DNA of 9,053 nucleotides. Origin: Kiloniellales bacterium (GTDB lineage Bacteria > Pseudomonadota > Alphaproteobacteria > Kiloniellales > JAKSDN01). Location: the NCBI GenBank assembly GCA_022360075.1, contig JAKSDN010001434.1, positions 1 through 9,053 of the forward strand, in the 5' to 3' direction. Below are positions 1 through 6,707 of this stretch, piece after piece; the first letter of the stretch is position 1, and every line of letters begins with the position of its first letter. Made by a program: the position numbers and the translations under genes. The notes under the pieces are model-generated. The model ran no database searches. It was not told the origin of the DNA and worked only from the letters and a program-made list of their open reading frames with translations.

Positions 1-1
1 G

Positions 2-250
2 GTCAGGGCCGTGGAGGTCACGACCGACTTCGGCGCCACTTGGCAGCCGGTCGAGCTCGATGCGCCGGCGAACCCCTTTGCCTGGCAACAGTGGCGCGCC
101 AAGTTGAGCTTCCCGGAGAAGGGCTACTACGAGGTCTGGGCGCGGGCGACCGACAGCGAGGGCGTGACCCAGCCCTTCGCGATCAACTGGAACCCGAAGG
201 GCTACCTCAACAACTCGATGCACCGGATCGCCGTGACGGTGGCCGCGTGA
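2..250 (+). CDS. sorA: Sulfite oxidase/dehydrogenase molybdopterin subunit, C-terminal part (5' truncated)
   Basis: The reading frame is open from the window edge and ends at TGA 248-250, so only about the last 82 residues are present. The GTG at 11 is an internal valine, because the frame continues upstream as V-R-A-V-E-V-T-T-D-F-G-A-T-W. That stretch, with the downstream W...W (FAWQQWRAKL), the YEVWARATDSEG strand and the NP(K)GYLNN end, matches the Mo-co oxidoreductase dimerisation domain at the C-terminus of sulfite oxidases and sulfite dehydrogenases (SorA/SoxC type). The molybdenum-binding cysteine domain lies outside the window. The stop overlaps the start of a c-type cytochrome gene, which supports a periplasmic sulfite:cytochrome c oxidoreductase. 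YedY/MsrP-type enzymes lack this domain. SoxC is the main alternative, since a cytochrome partner also follows soxC. Confidence 0.8.
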   Translation, partial: VRAVEVTTDFGATWQPVELDAPANPFAWQQWRAKLSFPEKGYYEVWARATDSEGVTQPFAINWNPKGYLNNSMHRIAVTVAA

Positions 251-807
251 GGGCTTGGATCGCGGCCGCCCTGGCGGCCGCTTGGCTGACCGGCGGCGAT
301 GCGCTCGGTAAGGCTGCGACGGCCGCCGAGGCCGAAGCCGATTTCGCCGGGCTGCCGCCGGGCCCCGGCCGGGAGGCGGTCTACTTCACCTGCCGCGCCT
401 GCCATTCGGAGAAGCAGTTCACCCAGCAGCGCCTGAGCCGCGAGGATTGGGACGAGTTGCTGGTCTCTATGGTGCGCGACAACGGCATGGAGCCGCCGGA
501 GCCCTGGGCGCGGACCTTGATGCTCAACTACTTGAGCACCCACTTCGGCGAGGCGCAGGATGAGGACTGGGCCGGCCTGCCGAGCGGGCCCGGCCGCGAG
601 GAGGTCTTCTATCTCTGCCAGGCCTGCCATTCACTGGCCATCGTGAAGCAGCAGGGCCTGTCACGCGAGGATTGGGACGAGACCCTGATCTGGATGGTCG
701 AGGAACAGGGCATGCCCGAGCTCGACGAGAGCGAGGAGACGCTGCTGCTGGACTATCTGGCGGAGCACTTCGGGCCCGATCGGCGCCAGGCCGGCGCCGG
801 ACAGTAG
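247..807 (+). CDS. sorB: Two-domain (diheme) c-type cytochrome, SorB-like
   Basis: Predicted to take electrons from the sulfite dehydrogenase subunit encoded just upstream, in the periplasm. I chose the GTG at 247: it shares bases with the preceding stop (GTGA, translational coupling), and from it the product begins with a signal peptide (MRAWIAAALAAAWL..., cleavage likely near residues 26-29). The longer frame upstream is only the shadow of sorA. The mature part has two heme attachment motifs, CRACH (49-53) and CQACH (124-128). They sit in two tandem copies of one domain of about 75 residues (about 32-104 and 107-180). Both copies share D(F/W)AGLP.GPGRE at the start, LSREDWDE after the heme, and a methionine-bearing M-V-x-x-x-G-M segment that could supply the distal ligand. 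The 186-residue length is about twice that of single-heme SorB and shorter than SoxD as I recall it. Gene certain; partner assignment rests on linkage. Confidence 0.85.
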   Translation: MRAWIAAALAAAWLTGGDALGKAATAAEAEADFAGLPPGPGREAVYFTCRACHSEKQFTQQRLSREDWDELLVSMVRDNGMEPPEPWARTLMLNYLSTHFGEAQDEDWAGLPSGPGREEVFYLCQACHSLAIVKQQGLSREDWDETLIWMVEEQGMPELDESEETLLLDYLAEHFGPDRRQAGAGQ

Positions 808-836
808 CCGCAGCGGGTCAGCAGGACCCGGCGCCG
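792..836. terminator. Inverted repeat spanning the ends of two convergent genes
   Basis: CGGCGCCGG at 792-800 is the exact reverse complement of CCGGCGCCG at 828-836, with a 27-nt spacer that contains the stop codons of both convergent genes (stops at 805-807 and 818-820). A GC-rich hairpin here could protect 3' ends or end transcription in both directions. There is no T-run on either side, so it is not a classic intrinsic terminator, and each arm is itself palindromic (GGCGCC), so chance is possible. Confidence 0.3.
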
Positions 837-1600
837 TCGCGCCAACGCGCCAGGTTGGTCCGTGCCGAATCGCGCAGCAGGAGGCTGTCGACGTCGGGCA
901 GGATCAGGTCGTAGCCGGCCTCCAGCAGCGCGCCGACATCGCGCTCCGGCGTCGGGATCGCGCCCAGCAGCTTGCCCGCGGCTTTGGCCGCCGTCTCAAC
1001 GGACGCGATCATCTCGGCGACCTCGGGATGATCGGGCTCGCCGAGGTGGCCCACGTTGGCCGAGAGGTCGAAGGGACCGATGAACAAAAGGTCGAGGCCC
1101 TCGACGGCGGCGATCGCCTCGGCCGCCTCGACGGCCGCGCGGCTCTCGATCTGGCAGATCACCAGCAGCGCCTCGTCGGCGATCTCGACGTAGCGCTTCC
1201 ACTCGGCCCCAAAACCGGCCGCGCGCGCCACCGGCGCGGCCATGCCCCGCCGTCCTCGAGGGGGATAGCGGCAGGCCGCGACCGCCGCTTCGGCCTCGGC
1301 GGCACTGTCGACCGCGGGGATCATGACCCCCGCCAAGCCGAGATCGAGCACACGCTTGATCCAAACGGGATCGTTGGCCGGCACGCGCAGCAGCGGCGCC
1401 GCCGCGGTGGCCTGGATGGCTTGCAGCGCGACCAGGGCATCGGTCAGGCTGCCCGGGCCGTGCTCCAGGTCGATCAGCACGCAGTCGTAGCCGGCCTGGG
1501 CCACGATCTCGGCGCCCAGGGGGCTCACGAGCTCGAGCCAGCAGCCGAAAGCGCGCTCGCCCGAACGAAGCCGGGGTTTCAGGTCAAAGGTTCTGATCAT
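818..1600 (-). CDS. HpcH/HpaI aldolase family protein (class II 2-keto-acid aldolase)
   Basis: Predicted cytosolic metal-dependent aldolase that reversibly cleaves a 2-keto-3-deoxy acid to pyruvate plus an aldehyde, as in 4-hydroxy-2-oxoheptanedioate aldolase (HpaI) or 2-keto-3-deoxyrhamnonate aldolase. At 260 residues it has the family's usual size and TIM-barrel pattern. Visible key residues are the general-base histidine in DLEHGP (H47), the pyruvate-binding arginine in LLRVP (R72), and the metal ligands E152 (QIESRAAVE) and D178 (GPFDLS). GLAGVMIPAVDSA (about 89-101) and RYPPRGRRG (111-119) are also typical. The ATG at 1598-1600 follows AGAGGG at a 5-nt gap. It lies 50 bp downstream of the Sel1-SPOR gene on the same strand and may be co-transcribed with it. 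No pathway genes sit nearby, so the substrate cannot be named. Citrate lyase beta-type activity is less likely given the HpaI-like motifs. Confidence 0.88.
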   Translation of the reverse strand: MIRTFDLKPRLRSGERAFGCWLELVSPLGAEIVAQAGYDCVLIDLEHGPGSLTDALVALQAIQATAAAPLLRVPANDPVWIKRVLDLGLAGVMIPAVDSAAEAEAAVAACRYPPRGRRGMAAPVARAAGFGAEWKRYVEIADEALLVICQIESRAAVEAAEAIAAVEGLDLLFIGPFDLSANVGHLGEPDHPEVAEMIASVETAAKAAGKLLGAIPTPERDVGALLEAGYDLILPDVDSLLLRDSARTNLARWRDGAGSC

Positions 1601-1618
1601 TCGAGCCCTCTGCGTTTC

Positions 1619-1633
1619 GGTGCCACCGGCACC
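1619..1633 (-). other. Small hairpin in the gap between two minus-strand genes
   Basis: GGTGCC (1619-1624) and GGCACC (1628-1633) form a perfect 6-bp stem with a 3-nt loop in the 50-bp gap between the Sel1-SPOR gene and the aldolase gene. No T-run follows in the direction of transcription, so it probably does not end transcription. It could be an RNA-stability or processing element, or chance in GC-rich DNA. Confidence 0.2.
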
Positions 1634-1650
1634 CGGGTCCGGCAGCGACT

Positions 1651-3201
1651 CTATCTGGCCAAGACCTTGCAGAAGGCGTCTTCGTCTTTGCGGCGCATGG
1701 AGGAGCAGAACGCGCGCGCTGCGTCGGGCGACGCATGCGGCCCGGCCATCACGCGAAAGAAGACGCCGCCCTTGCCCATATCGACCTTGGCGATCGCCAC
1801 CTCGCGGCCGCCGAGCAGATCCGGGAACTGGGCCTGAGCCCGGCGCCAGGTCGCCATCGCCTCGTCCTGGCCCTTCTCCGAGGCGAGCCAGACGCGCACC
1901 CCGTCCTTGGCCGCCGGCTTGGACTGCGCCGGCAAGGCTGCGGTCTGCGTCGCGGCGGCCCCGTTCGCCTTGGCCGTCTCAGCCCCGGCGAGCGGTGCTG
2001 TCGCCTTCACCTTGGCGGCCTGCTGCGGGGCCGGGCTCACTGGCTGGGCGGAGCCGTCGACCTCGACGGTCGGCGGGTTGGAGACCGCCGCCGTCTGCGT
2101 CTTCGGCGCCGACACCGGCACCGCTGGTGCCTCGGCCGCCGCCGATGCGGCTGCCGTGGGTTGGGGTCCCGCCAATTGCGGTGTGATCGGCCGCGGCCTT
2201 GGGACCGGCACCTCGTCTCCGGCCGCGGCCGTCTCGCCGCCGGTCGGCACGAAGGCGACCATCTGGCCGTCGGTCGGGCCGGACGTCGTGGGCGCGCTGT
2301 CCGGCAGGTTGGTCTCGACTCGCGCCAGGCTTCGCGCCGGCGCGCTCTCCGCTGCCTGCCGAGCCGGCTCCTGTGCCGGCGCAGCGGTCTTCGCCGTAGC
2401 CTCTGGCGCCGGCTTGCTCGGCTCGGGGGCGGCCGCCTGCTGCGCCGTTGCCTGAACCGGAGCCTGCGCGCTGCCGTTCCTCTCCAGGCTCCCGTTCGGC
2501 GCGCTCGCCTGCAGCGACTTCGGCGTGATCGACGGCCGGCCCGGATCGTTGGACTGGACGCCCGCCGCTTCCAGAAGCTGGACCTGCATCTTGGCTTCCC
2601 GGTGGCCTTGGGCCGCGGCGAGCTTGTACCAGGTCAGAGCGACACCCTGGTCCTTTGGCAGCACCAGTCCCAGCCGGTTCATCTGGCCCATGGCGTATTG
2701 GGCGTCGCCAAGACCGGCGTCGGCCGCGCGGCGAAACCAACCCGCCGCTTCGCGCTCGTCCTTCGAGACGCCTTCGCCGCGAAAGAAGGCCAGACCGAGG
2801 TTATACTGGGCCATCGGATGGTTCTGCCGGGCCGCTTCGAGCCAAAGGCCGATCGCCTGCTCGACGTCGCGCGGCGCGCCGCGTCCTTGCGCGTACATCA
2901 AGGCCAAGTTGTTCTGCGCGGCGGCAACGCCCTGGGACGCGGCAGAGCGGTACCAGCGGGCCGCCTGGGCGAAGTCCTGGCGGATATCCCCGCCGCCGCG
3001 CTCGAACAGCTTGCCGAGGCTGTATTGCGCGATCGGGTCACCCTGGTCGGCGAGCGGCCGCCAAATCTGAAAGGCCTGGTCGTAGTTCTCTTTCTCGAAG
3101 GCCTTGAGGCCGTCTTCGTAAGACTGCGCGTACGCCGTCCCCGCTCCAGCCGAGGCCAGCATCACCAGGATCAGTATTCCCCGCCCGAGGCTCCTTAGCA
3201 T
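1651..3201 (-). CDS. Secreted Sel1-repeat protein with C-terminal SPOR domain
   Basis: A 516-residue envelope protein. A Sec signal peptide covers 1-25 (LGRGILILVMLASAGAGTAYA, cleavage before Q26). About residues 30-210 hold roughly five Sel1-like (SLR/TPR-type) repeats, recognised by recurring A..WYR.AA.QG...AQ..L...Y..G.G units; such alpha-solenoids bind other proteins. Residues of about 211-433 are a long Pro/Ala/Gln/Thr-rich linker without predicted fold. Residues 434-516 form a SPOR domain (GVRVWLAS..., then FFRVMAGP, with cysteines at 499 and 511 as many SPOR domains have), which in known proteins binds septal peptidoglycan stripped of stem peptides. The likely role is a periplasmic cell-wall or envelope scaffold; the exact function is unknown. 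The ATG follows AGGGG at a 7-nt gap. The aldolase gene lies 50 bp downstream. Confidence 0.92.
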   Translation of the reverse strand: MLRSLGRGILILVMLASAGAGTAYAQSYEDGLKAFEKENYDQAFQIWRPLADQGDPIAQYSLGKLFERGGGDIRQDFAQAARWYRSAASQGVAAAQNNLALMYAQGRGAPRDVEQAIGLWLEAARQNHPMAQYNLGLAFFRGEGVSKDEREAAGWFRRAADAGLGDAQYAMGQMNRLGLVLPKDQGVALTWYKLAAAQGHREAKMQVQLLEAAGVQSNDPGRPSITPKSLQASAPNGSLERNGSAQAPVQATAQQAAAPEPSKPAPEATAKTAAPAQEPARQAAESAPARSLARVETNLPDSAPTTSGPTDGQMVAFVPTGGETAAAGDEVPVPRPRPITPQLAGPQPTAAASAAAEAPAVPVSAPKTQTAAVSNPPTVEVDGSAQPVSPAPQQAAKVKATAPLAGAETAKANGAAATQTAALPAQSKPAAKDGVRVWLASEKGQDEAMATWRRAQAQFPDLLGGREVAIAKVDMGKGGVFFRVMAGPHASPDAARAFCSSMRRKDEDAFCKVLAR

Positions 3202-3242
3202 CCCAGATCCCCTGCCCGTTCCTTCGCTTTGAGCCAGCGCGC

Positions 3243-3271
3243 ACCATAAACGCCGCGATCACAGGCGGCAA
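3243..3271 (-). promoter_or_regulatory. Candidate sigma-70-type promoter of the Sel1-SPOR gene
   Basis: On the minus strand TTGCCG (3266-3271) and TATGGT (3243-3248) are separated by exactly 17 bp, each matching 4 of 6 consensus positions. The predicted start near 3236 would give a leader of about 35 nt before the ATG at 3201. The 213-bp gap between the sugar transferase stop and this gene (3202-3414) holds nothing else I can support. A possible plus-strand ORF of 48 codons from ATG 3317 has its AAGGAG directly against the start and resembles nothing known. Confidence 0.3.
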
Positions 3272-3414
3272 GCGAGCGTGAGCGCGCGATTCGATATCTT
3301 CTCTTTCGTTCAAGGAGATGGCCGACCGCCCCGCATGGCACGCGCTGCGCCCGCCGGGACCGCTCGGGCACGAACGGCATTTCCGGAGTCGCGACCGGCT
3401 GGTTCGCTCGCCGC

Positions 3415-4860
3415 CTAGGAGGTCGTGTCAACGCGGACCGGGGAAAGCGATCGCAGCAGAATGAGCAGATCGAAGCGCAGCGACCAGTTGTCCATGTAAT
3501 AGAGGTCATGCTCGACGCGCCGGCGCAGCTCGCCCAAGCGTTGGTACTCGCTCCGACAGCCATTGACCTGGGCCCAGCCGGTGATGCCGGGTTTGACCCC
3601 GAGCCGCCGTGCCCGGCCCGCGACCAGCTCCTCCAGCCGCCGCGCCTCGGGGTCGAGCCCGACGCCGAAAGGCCGGGGACCTACGAGCGACAGCTCGCCC
3701 TGCAAGACATTCAGAAGGATGGGAATCTCGTCCAACCCCGTCTCGCGCAGGATGCGGCCGACCCGGGTCTCGGCCTGACAGTCGCCCAGAGATCCGTCCT
3801 CGTTTGCGGGAGCCACGCGGCAGGTCCGGAACCGCCAAGCATCGCAGGGCGCATCGCTGAAGGCCTGACGGCGCTGGCGCTGCAGGATCGGGCCCGGCGA
3901 TTCCAGCTTCAGGAGCAGGGCGATCAGCACAAGCAGCGGCGAGAAGAACAGCAGGGCCACGCCGGCGAGTAACAGGTCCTCGAGCCGCTTGATCCCCTGA
4001 GACCAGCCGGACGGCGCGCGGTCGAAGACCGTCAAGGCCGGCAGATCGGCGATCGTCTCGACATCGCGGTCATGGAAATTCAGACCGACCAGGTCAGGGC
4101 TCACGCGGACCGGGACCCCGGTGGCCGAGAAGGTCTCGATCAGGCGCATAATGCGCTCTTCGGCGCTCCAGGGCATGGCGAGGACCACCTCGTCGACCAG
4201 GCCCTTCTGGATCAAGCCGACCAGATCGCTCGTGCGCCCGAGCACGTTGATTCCGTCGATCGTCTCCGGGACCCGGCTCGCCCTGTCGTCGACGAAGCCG
4301 ACGACCTGGCTGAAGGGCCAACCGTGCTGCCCGACATGCTTTGCCAAGCGCCGCCCCTGCGCGCCGGTGCCGACGATGACCATGCGGCTGGCAAAGCGCC
4401 CCTGGGCCGCGAGCCTGAGGATCTGGCCACGGACGGCGATCCGGCAGCCGACCAGTCCCAGCACGACGCTGCCGATCCATCCGGCCGCCCAATTGCGCGA
4501 GAAGGTCGCGGCCGAATCGAGCGCGATCGCCAGCAGGAGGAATACCGCAATGGTCGTGGCCAATGCCAGCAGCAGGCGATCGACCCGCATCTCGCCGGCC
4601 AGAACGTGCTTCCGCTCGTAGAGGCCCGCATGGTCGAAGACGAGCAGGGCCACCAAGGCCGCGATCAGGACCGGTCCCAAGAACGAGAGCTCAAGGCCGA
4701 CGCCCCGTCCCGGCAGCGTCGCCAGATAGGAGACACAGCCGAAGAGCACGATCACCGCCAGATCGAGGGCCCGCATGAGGCGGACGATGGCACAGGCGGA
4801 AATCGGCTTGGCCAGCGGGGTCGGGCGGGATTGGAGGGTCTGTTCCGATGCAGTGAGCAT
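3415..4860 (-). CDS. Polyprenyl-phosphate hexose-1-phosphate transferase (WcaJ/WbaP-type sugar transferase)
   Basis: Inner-membrane enzyme that moves a hexose-1-phosphate from a UDP-sugar to undecaprenyl phosphate, the first step of an exopolysaccharide or O-antigen unit. The N-terminal half has about four membrane segments (31-49, 60-77, 94-114, 124-143), then a CoA_binding_3/Rossmann-like domain with VIVGTGAQG (161-169). A further hydrophobic segment (about 295-318) after KRLEDLL leads into the catalytic domain, with ESPGPILQRQ, then RVGRILRETGLDEIP holding the D377-E378 pair, LSLVGPRP, VKPGITGWAQVNG and DLYYMDNWSLRFDL. The start at 4860 follows AGGA at 7 nt and gives 481 residues, normal for the family. 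The same frame is open up to 5211, which would add 117 residues; these are Pro/Arg/Ser-rich with weaker GC at third positions, so I treat them as non-coding. The first sugar cannot be told. No glycosyltransferase cluster is visible beside it. Confidence 0.92.
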   Translation of the reverse strand: MLTASEQTLQSRPTPLAKPISACAIVRLMRALDLAVIVLFGCVSYLATLPGRGVGLELSFLGPVLIAALVALLVFDHAGLYERKHVLAGEMRVDRLLLALATTIAVFLLLAIALDSAATFSRNWAAGWIGSVVLGLVGCRIAVRGQILRLAAQGRFASRMVIVGTGAQGRRLAKHVGQHGWPFSQVVGFVDDRASRVPETIDGINVLGRTSDLVGLIQKGLVDEVVLAMPWSAEERIMRLIETFSATGVPVRVSPDLVGLNFHDRDVETIADLPALTVFDRAPSGWSQGIKRLEDLLLAGVALLFFSPLLVLIALLLKLESPGPILQRQRRQAFSDAPCDAWRFRTCRVAPANEDGSLGDCQAETRVGRILRETGLDEIPILLNVLQGELSLVGPRPFGVGLDPEARRLEELVAGRARRLGVKPGITGWAQVNGCRSEYQRLGELRRRVEHDLYYMDNWSLRFDLLILLRSLSPVRVDTTS

Positions 4861-5412
4861 CCATTCATCCTGAAATGGCGGTTCTCGCGATGATGGCTCG
4901 GCATCGCCGCGCCGAGCCAAAACCCCGGAAGGGGGCGGGCCTGACCTTCTCGCCGCCGCCTTGCCGCGTTCTGGCTCGCCAATACCTGGCGGCGGCGGCA
5001 AGCGGCGATCGCTATTCGGCCGGGGCCTCGCTACCGAGGGCCTTGCCGGGTCTGTGAGCTGTGGATCCTTCGAGGCATCTCCGAACGTCTCCAGCGACGA
5101 AACACTCAAATCACCGAACCCGCTCGCAAAGAGCGTCCCGGCCTTCATCCCCCCTGCCCGATGTAGCGCTAGAGTATTCAGGTGAGCGTGGACTGCATCT
5201 TCTCGTTGCAACCACGTCTTGTTAGGTTAATTTTTGAAAGGTTCTACTTAACACAGTAAACCCTTATCAAGGTTAGCCGGAATACTACACCACCTGATAT
5301 CTTGAATCAACGCAATCGGGTGAAGGCCTATCTCGCCCGTGGGCAGCATAGACCGATGACCCGATGCGCGAACGAGGCCATGAAGCCCCGGCACGGAAGC
5401 AAGTGGGGACGC
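4861..5412. other. Gene-free leader region of about 550 bp upstream of the sugar transferase
   Basis: No convincing gene on either strand. Next to the sugar transferase start lies a perfect 9-bp inverted repeat, TGGCTCGGC (4894-4902) and GCCGAGCCA (4911-4919), which on the minus-strand transcript would form a hairpin 33 nt before the start codon. Around 5210-5310 the sequence turns clearly AT-rich compared with its surroundings, the most likely promoter zone. There AACCCTTATCAAGGTT (5258-5273) is an imperfect 16-bp palindrome overlapping a candidate -35. The rest (about 4921-5200) is GC-rich and without recognisable signal. A long leader of this kind is compatible with control of polysaccharide synthesis, but that is inference. 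Confidence 0.45.
5241..5270 (-). promoter_or_regulatory. Candidate sigma-70-type promoter for the sugar transferase
   Basis: Minus strand TTGATA (5265-5270, 5 of 6 to consensus), an 18-bp spacer and TAGAAC (5241-5246, 4 of 6), in the only AT-rich stretch upstream of the sugar transferase. It implies a leader of about 370 nt. A poorer -24/-12-like site on the same strand (5125-5140) is a weaker alternative. Confidence 0.28.
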
Positions 5413-5448
5413 AAAAACGGGGGCTCGGCTGAGACGCCCGAGCCCCCG
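5413..5448 (-). terminator. Rho-independent terminator after the 284-aa amyloid-like gene
   Basis: CGGGGGCTCGG (5418-5428) and CCGAGCCCCCG (5438-5448) form a perfect 11-bp stem with a 9-nt loop. In minus-strand direction the stem is followed at once by TTTTT (5413-5417). It lies 45 bp past the stop at 5494, so it should end the transcript of the amyloid-like gene before the sugar transferase leader. Confidence 0.85.
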
Positions 5449-5493
5449 AAATGCCATCCTGGCATGCTGGACAATGCTGGTGTCAGGCGATCG

Positions 5494-6348
5494 TCACGGG
5501 GTCACGGACGAGATCGCCAGGGTGTTGTTCTGCAGCAAGTTGGTGCCGGCTGCCAGATTGACGCCGATATTACCTCCCGCCGCCAGGAGAACGTCATCGA
5601 TCAGCTTCACCTCGTTGGCAGTATCGTTGTGCGAGGTGCTGTTGAAGGTGGTCTCCTGCAGGATCGCCGCCGTCGCCTCCGACAGCGTCGCCTCGCCGGT
5701 CACAGCCGCGATCGCCAGAGCGTTCTTCTGCTCGTTGAAGGCGCCGGTCGCGGCATTCAGACCGATGTTGCCGACTGCAGCCGCCAGAACGGCACCTGTG
5801 ACCTGGGTGTTGTTGAACACCTCGGCGTCGGAGTCGCCCGTGAAGCTGTTGTTGATGCTCTTCTGAACCTTGAAGACCTCGGCGTCCGCGGAGCCAGCAG
5901 CCGCCAGACTGCCGATCGCCGACAACACCGCCACGTTCTCTTGAATGATGTTGTCACCGGACGCTGCGTTGAGCCCGATGTTGCCACCAACAGCCCCCAC
6001 AGCTCCGCCGGCAAAGAGCACGATGTTGCTCAGGGTCGCATCGTCGCCCGTCACGTCGACGAAGTTGTCATCGATGATCTGCTTGTTGTCGACGGTCGAA
6101 AGCGCGGCCTCGGACACGTTGATGTTGCCGGTGATGTTGACGACACCGTTGTAGTCCATGTCCTTGCTGACATCGATGTCCTTGGCGATGTCGACATCAA
6201 CGGTGTTGTCGACCTCGACGTCCACGTCTTCGTCGTAGGTCTTGTTCAGGCTCACGGTGCTGGTCACGGTCTGCGCGTAAGCCGGACCGGCGATCAGAGC
6301 GACCGCGGCGACCCCCGCCAGAGCCATCAGGCTGTGTCTCAGTTTCAT
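5494..6348 (-). CDS. Secreted Fap-like (FapC-type) functional-amyloid repeat protein, copy 2
   Basis: 284 residues, no cysteine in the whole protein. Signal peptide 1-25 (KLRHSLMALAGVAAVALIAGPAYA, cleaved before Q26). Residues 27-100 are an acidic domain in which Asp alternates with Val/Ile (NKTYDEDVDVEVDNTVDVDI..., then DYNGVVNITGNINV). The rest holds three copies of the motif GNIGxNxAxGxNxxQxN at 122-138, 193-209 and 259-275, separated by Ala/Thr-rich linkers (about 50-54 residues) with motifs such as AEVFNNTQ and ATLSEATAA. Three such Gln/Asn-bearing repeats with looser linkers are the architecture of Pseudomonas FapC; the C-terminal CxxC of Pseudomonas FapB/FapC is absent. It is probably exported and polymerised outside the cell. 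The ATG at 6348 is preceded by AGAGG about 10 nt away. A sigma-54-type site lies about 100 bp upstream and a strong terminator downstream, so it appears monocistronic. Gene certain; amyloid role inferred from motif similarity. Confidence 0.85.
   Translation of the reverse strand: MKLRHSLMALAGVAAVALIAGPAYAQTVTSTVSLNKTYDEDVDVEVDNTVDVDIAKDIDVSKDMDYNGVVNITGNINVSEAALSTVDNKQIIDDNFVDVTGDDATLSNIVLFAGGAVGAVGGNIGLNAASGDNIIQENVAVLSAIGSLAAAGSADAEVFKVQKSINNSFTGDSDAEVFNNTQVTGAVLAAAVGNIGLNAATGAFNEQKNALAIAAVTGEATLSEATAAILQETTFNSTSHNDTANEVKLIDDVLLAAGGNIGVNLAAGTNLLQNNTLAISSVTP
6115..6249 (-). repeat. 135-bp direct repeat, copy in the 284-aa gene
   Basis: By eye this stretch differs from 7326-7460 at about ten of 135 positions, with no gap. 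It encodes the Asp/Val-rich N-terminal domain (about residues 34-78). Other parts of the two paralogues are clearly more diverged, so this is the best conserved block of the duplication. Confidence 0.85.
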
Positions 6349-6450
6349 GGTCTTAGGACCTCTCGAGTGTGGTTACTGTTGCCCAGCAGGACCGGATCCC
6401 GACTCTATGAACGGCCTGGCCCGTCCGACTTCCTGCGCAACATCAGGGAT

Positions 6451-6466
6451 AGCAAGAGCCGTGCCA
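6451..6466 (-). promoter_or_regulatory. Sigma-54 (RpoN) -24/-12 promoter of the 284-aa amyloid-like gene
   Basis: Minus-strand TGGCACGGCTCTTGCT preceded by C fits the consensus YTGGCACGrNNNTTGCW at every fixed position, with the correct GG-to-GC spacing. Counting the C at 6452 as -12 puts the start near 6440 and gives a leader of about 92 nt. A closely similar site stands at the same relative place before the paralogue. Sigma-54 promoters need an enhancer-binding activator, so an upstream binding site is expected. Confidence 0.75.
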
Positions 6467-6496
6467 GGATGATAAATAATTGATTGTAATGCGATA

Positions 6497-6513
6497 TTTC
6501 GATCAGATCGAAA
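6497..6513. promoter_or_regulatory. 17-bp palindrome, candidate activator site upstream of the sigma-54 promoter
   Basis: TTTCGATCAGATCGAAA: perfect 7-bp arms (6497-6503, 6507-6513) around a 3-nt centre, in an AT-rich patch. The centre is about 65 bp upstream of the predicted start of the sigma-54 promoter, where an enhancer-binding protein could act. I do not recognise the motif as that of a named regulator. Confidence 0.45.
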
Positions 6514-6615
6514 ATCCGAGCAAGCCGATCCTGTCCGTTCGTGTTACAGCCGGACACCGCTTGCGAACGAAATTCACGCGGCCGCATCCGAGCATCTAGC
6601 GGTCGCCAAGACGAA

Positions 6616-6642
6616 GGGCTCCGGCCAATTCGGCCGGAGCCC
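6616..6642 (-). terminator. Terminator-like hairpin after the 283-aa amyloid-like gene
   Basis: GGGCTCCGGCC (6616-6626) and GGCCGGAGCCC (6632-6642) make a perfect 11-bp stem with a 5-nt loop, 65 bp past the stop at 6708. On the minus strand it is followed by TTCGTCTT, a poor T-tract, so termination may be partial. Two 12-bp perfect palindromes (6656-6667 and 6670-6681) lie between it and the stop. Confidence 0.65.
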
Positions 6643-6707
6643 CTGAGTTCGTTCCGCTCGGCCGAGCCAGCGCCGCGGCGCCCGGCCCGAGCTAAGCTTC
6701 GATCCGT

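Noticed and set aside
1735..3198. Long plus-strand open frame opposite the Sel1-SPOR gene
   Set aside because: Its product is Arg/Leu/Gly-rich with no domain, while the minus strand encodes signal peptide, Sel1 repeats and SPOR; it is an antisense shadow in GC-rich DNA.
3317..3463. Short plus-strand ORF of 48 codons with AAGGAG before the ATG
   Set aside because: No spacer between AAGGAG and the start, an Arg/Pro-rich product, and overlap with the 3' end of the sugar transferase.
5125..5140. Third sigma-54-like site upstream of the sugar transferase
   Set aside because: Minus-strand CGGGACGCTCTTTGCG keeps GG/GC spacing but lacks TGGC and the final A/T, and the leader would be about 250 nt; too weak to call.
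4861..5211. N-terminal extension of the sugar transferase from an ATG at 5211
   Set aside because: Pro/Arg/Ser-rich, weaker third-position GC than the gene body, and a proper AGGA site precedes the ATG at 4860, which gives a normal family length.
5302..6483. Plus-strand open frame across the 284-aa gene (and the similar one at 6810-7541)
   Set aside because: The repetitive D/V-rich product mirrors the Asp/Val codons of the real minus-strand genes.
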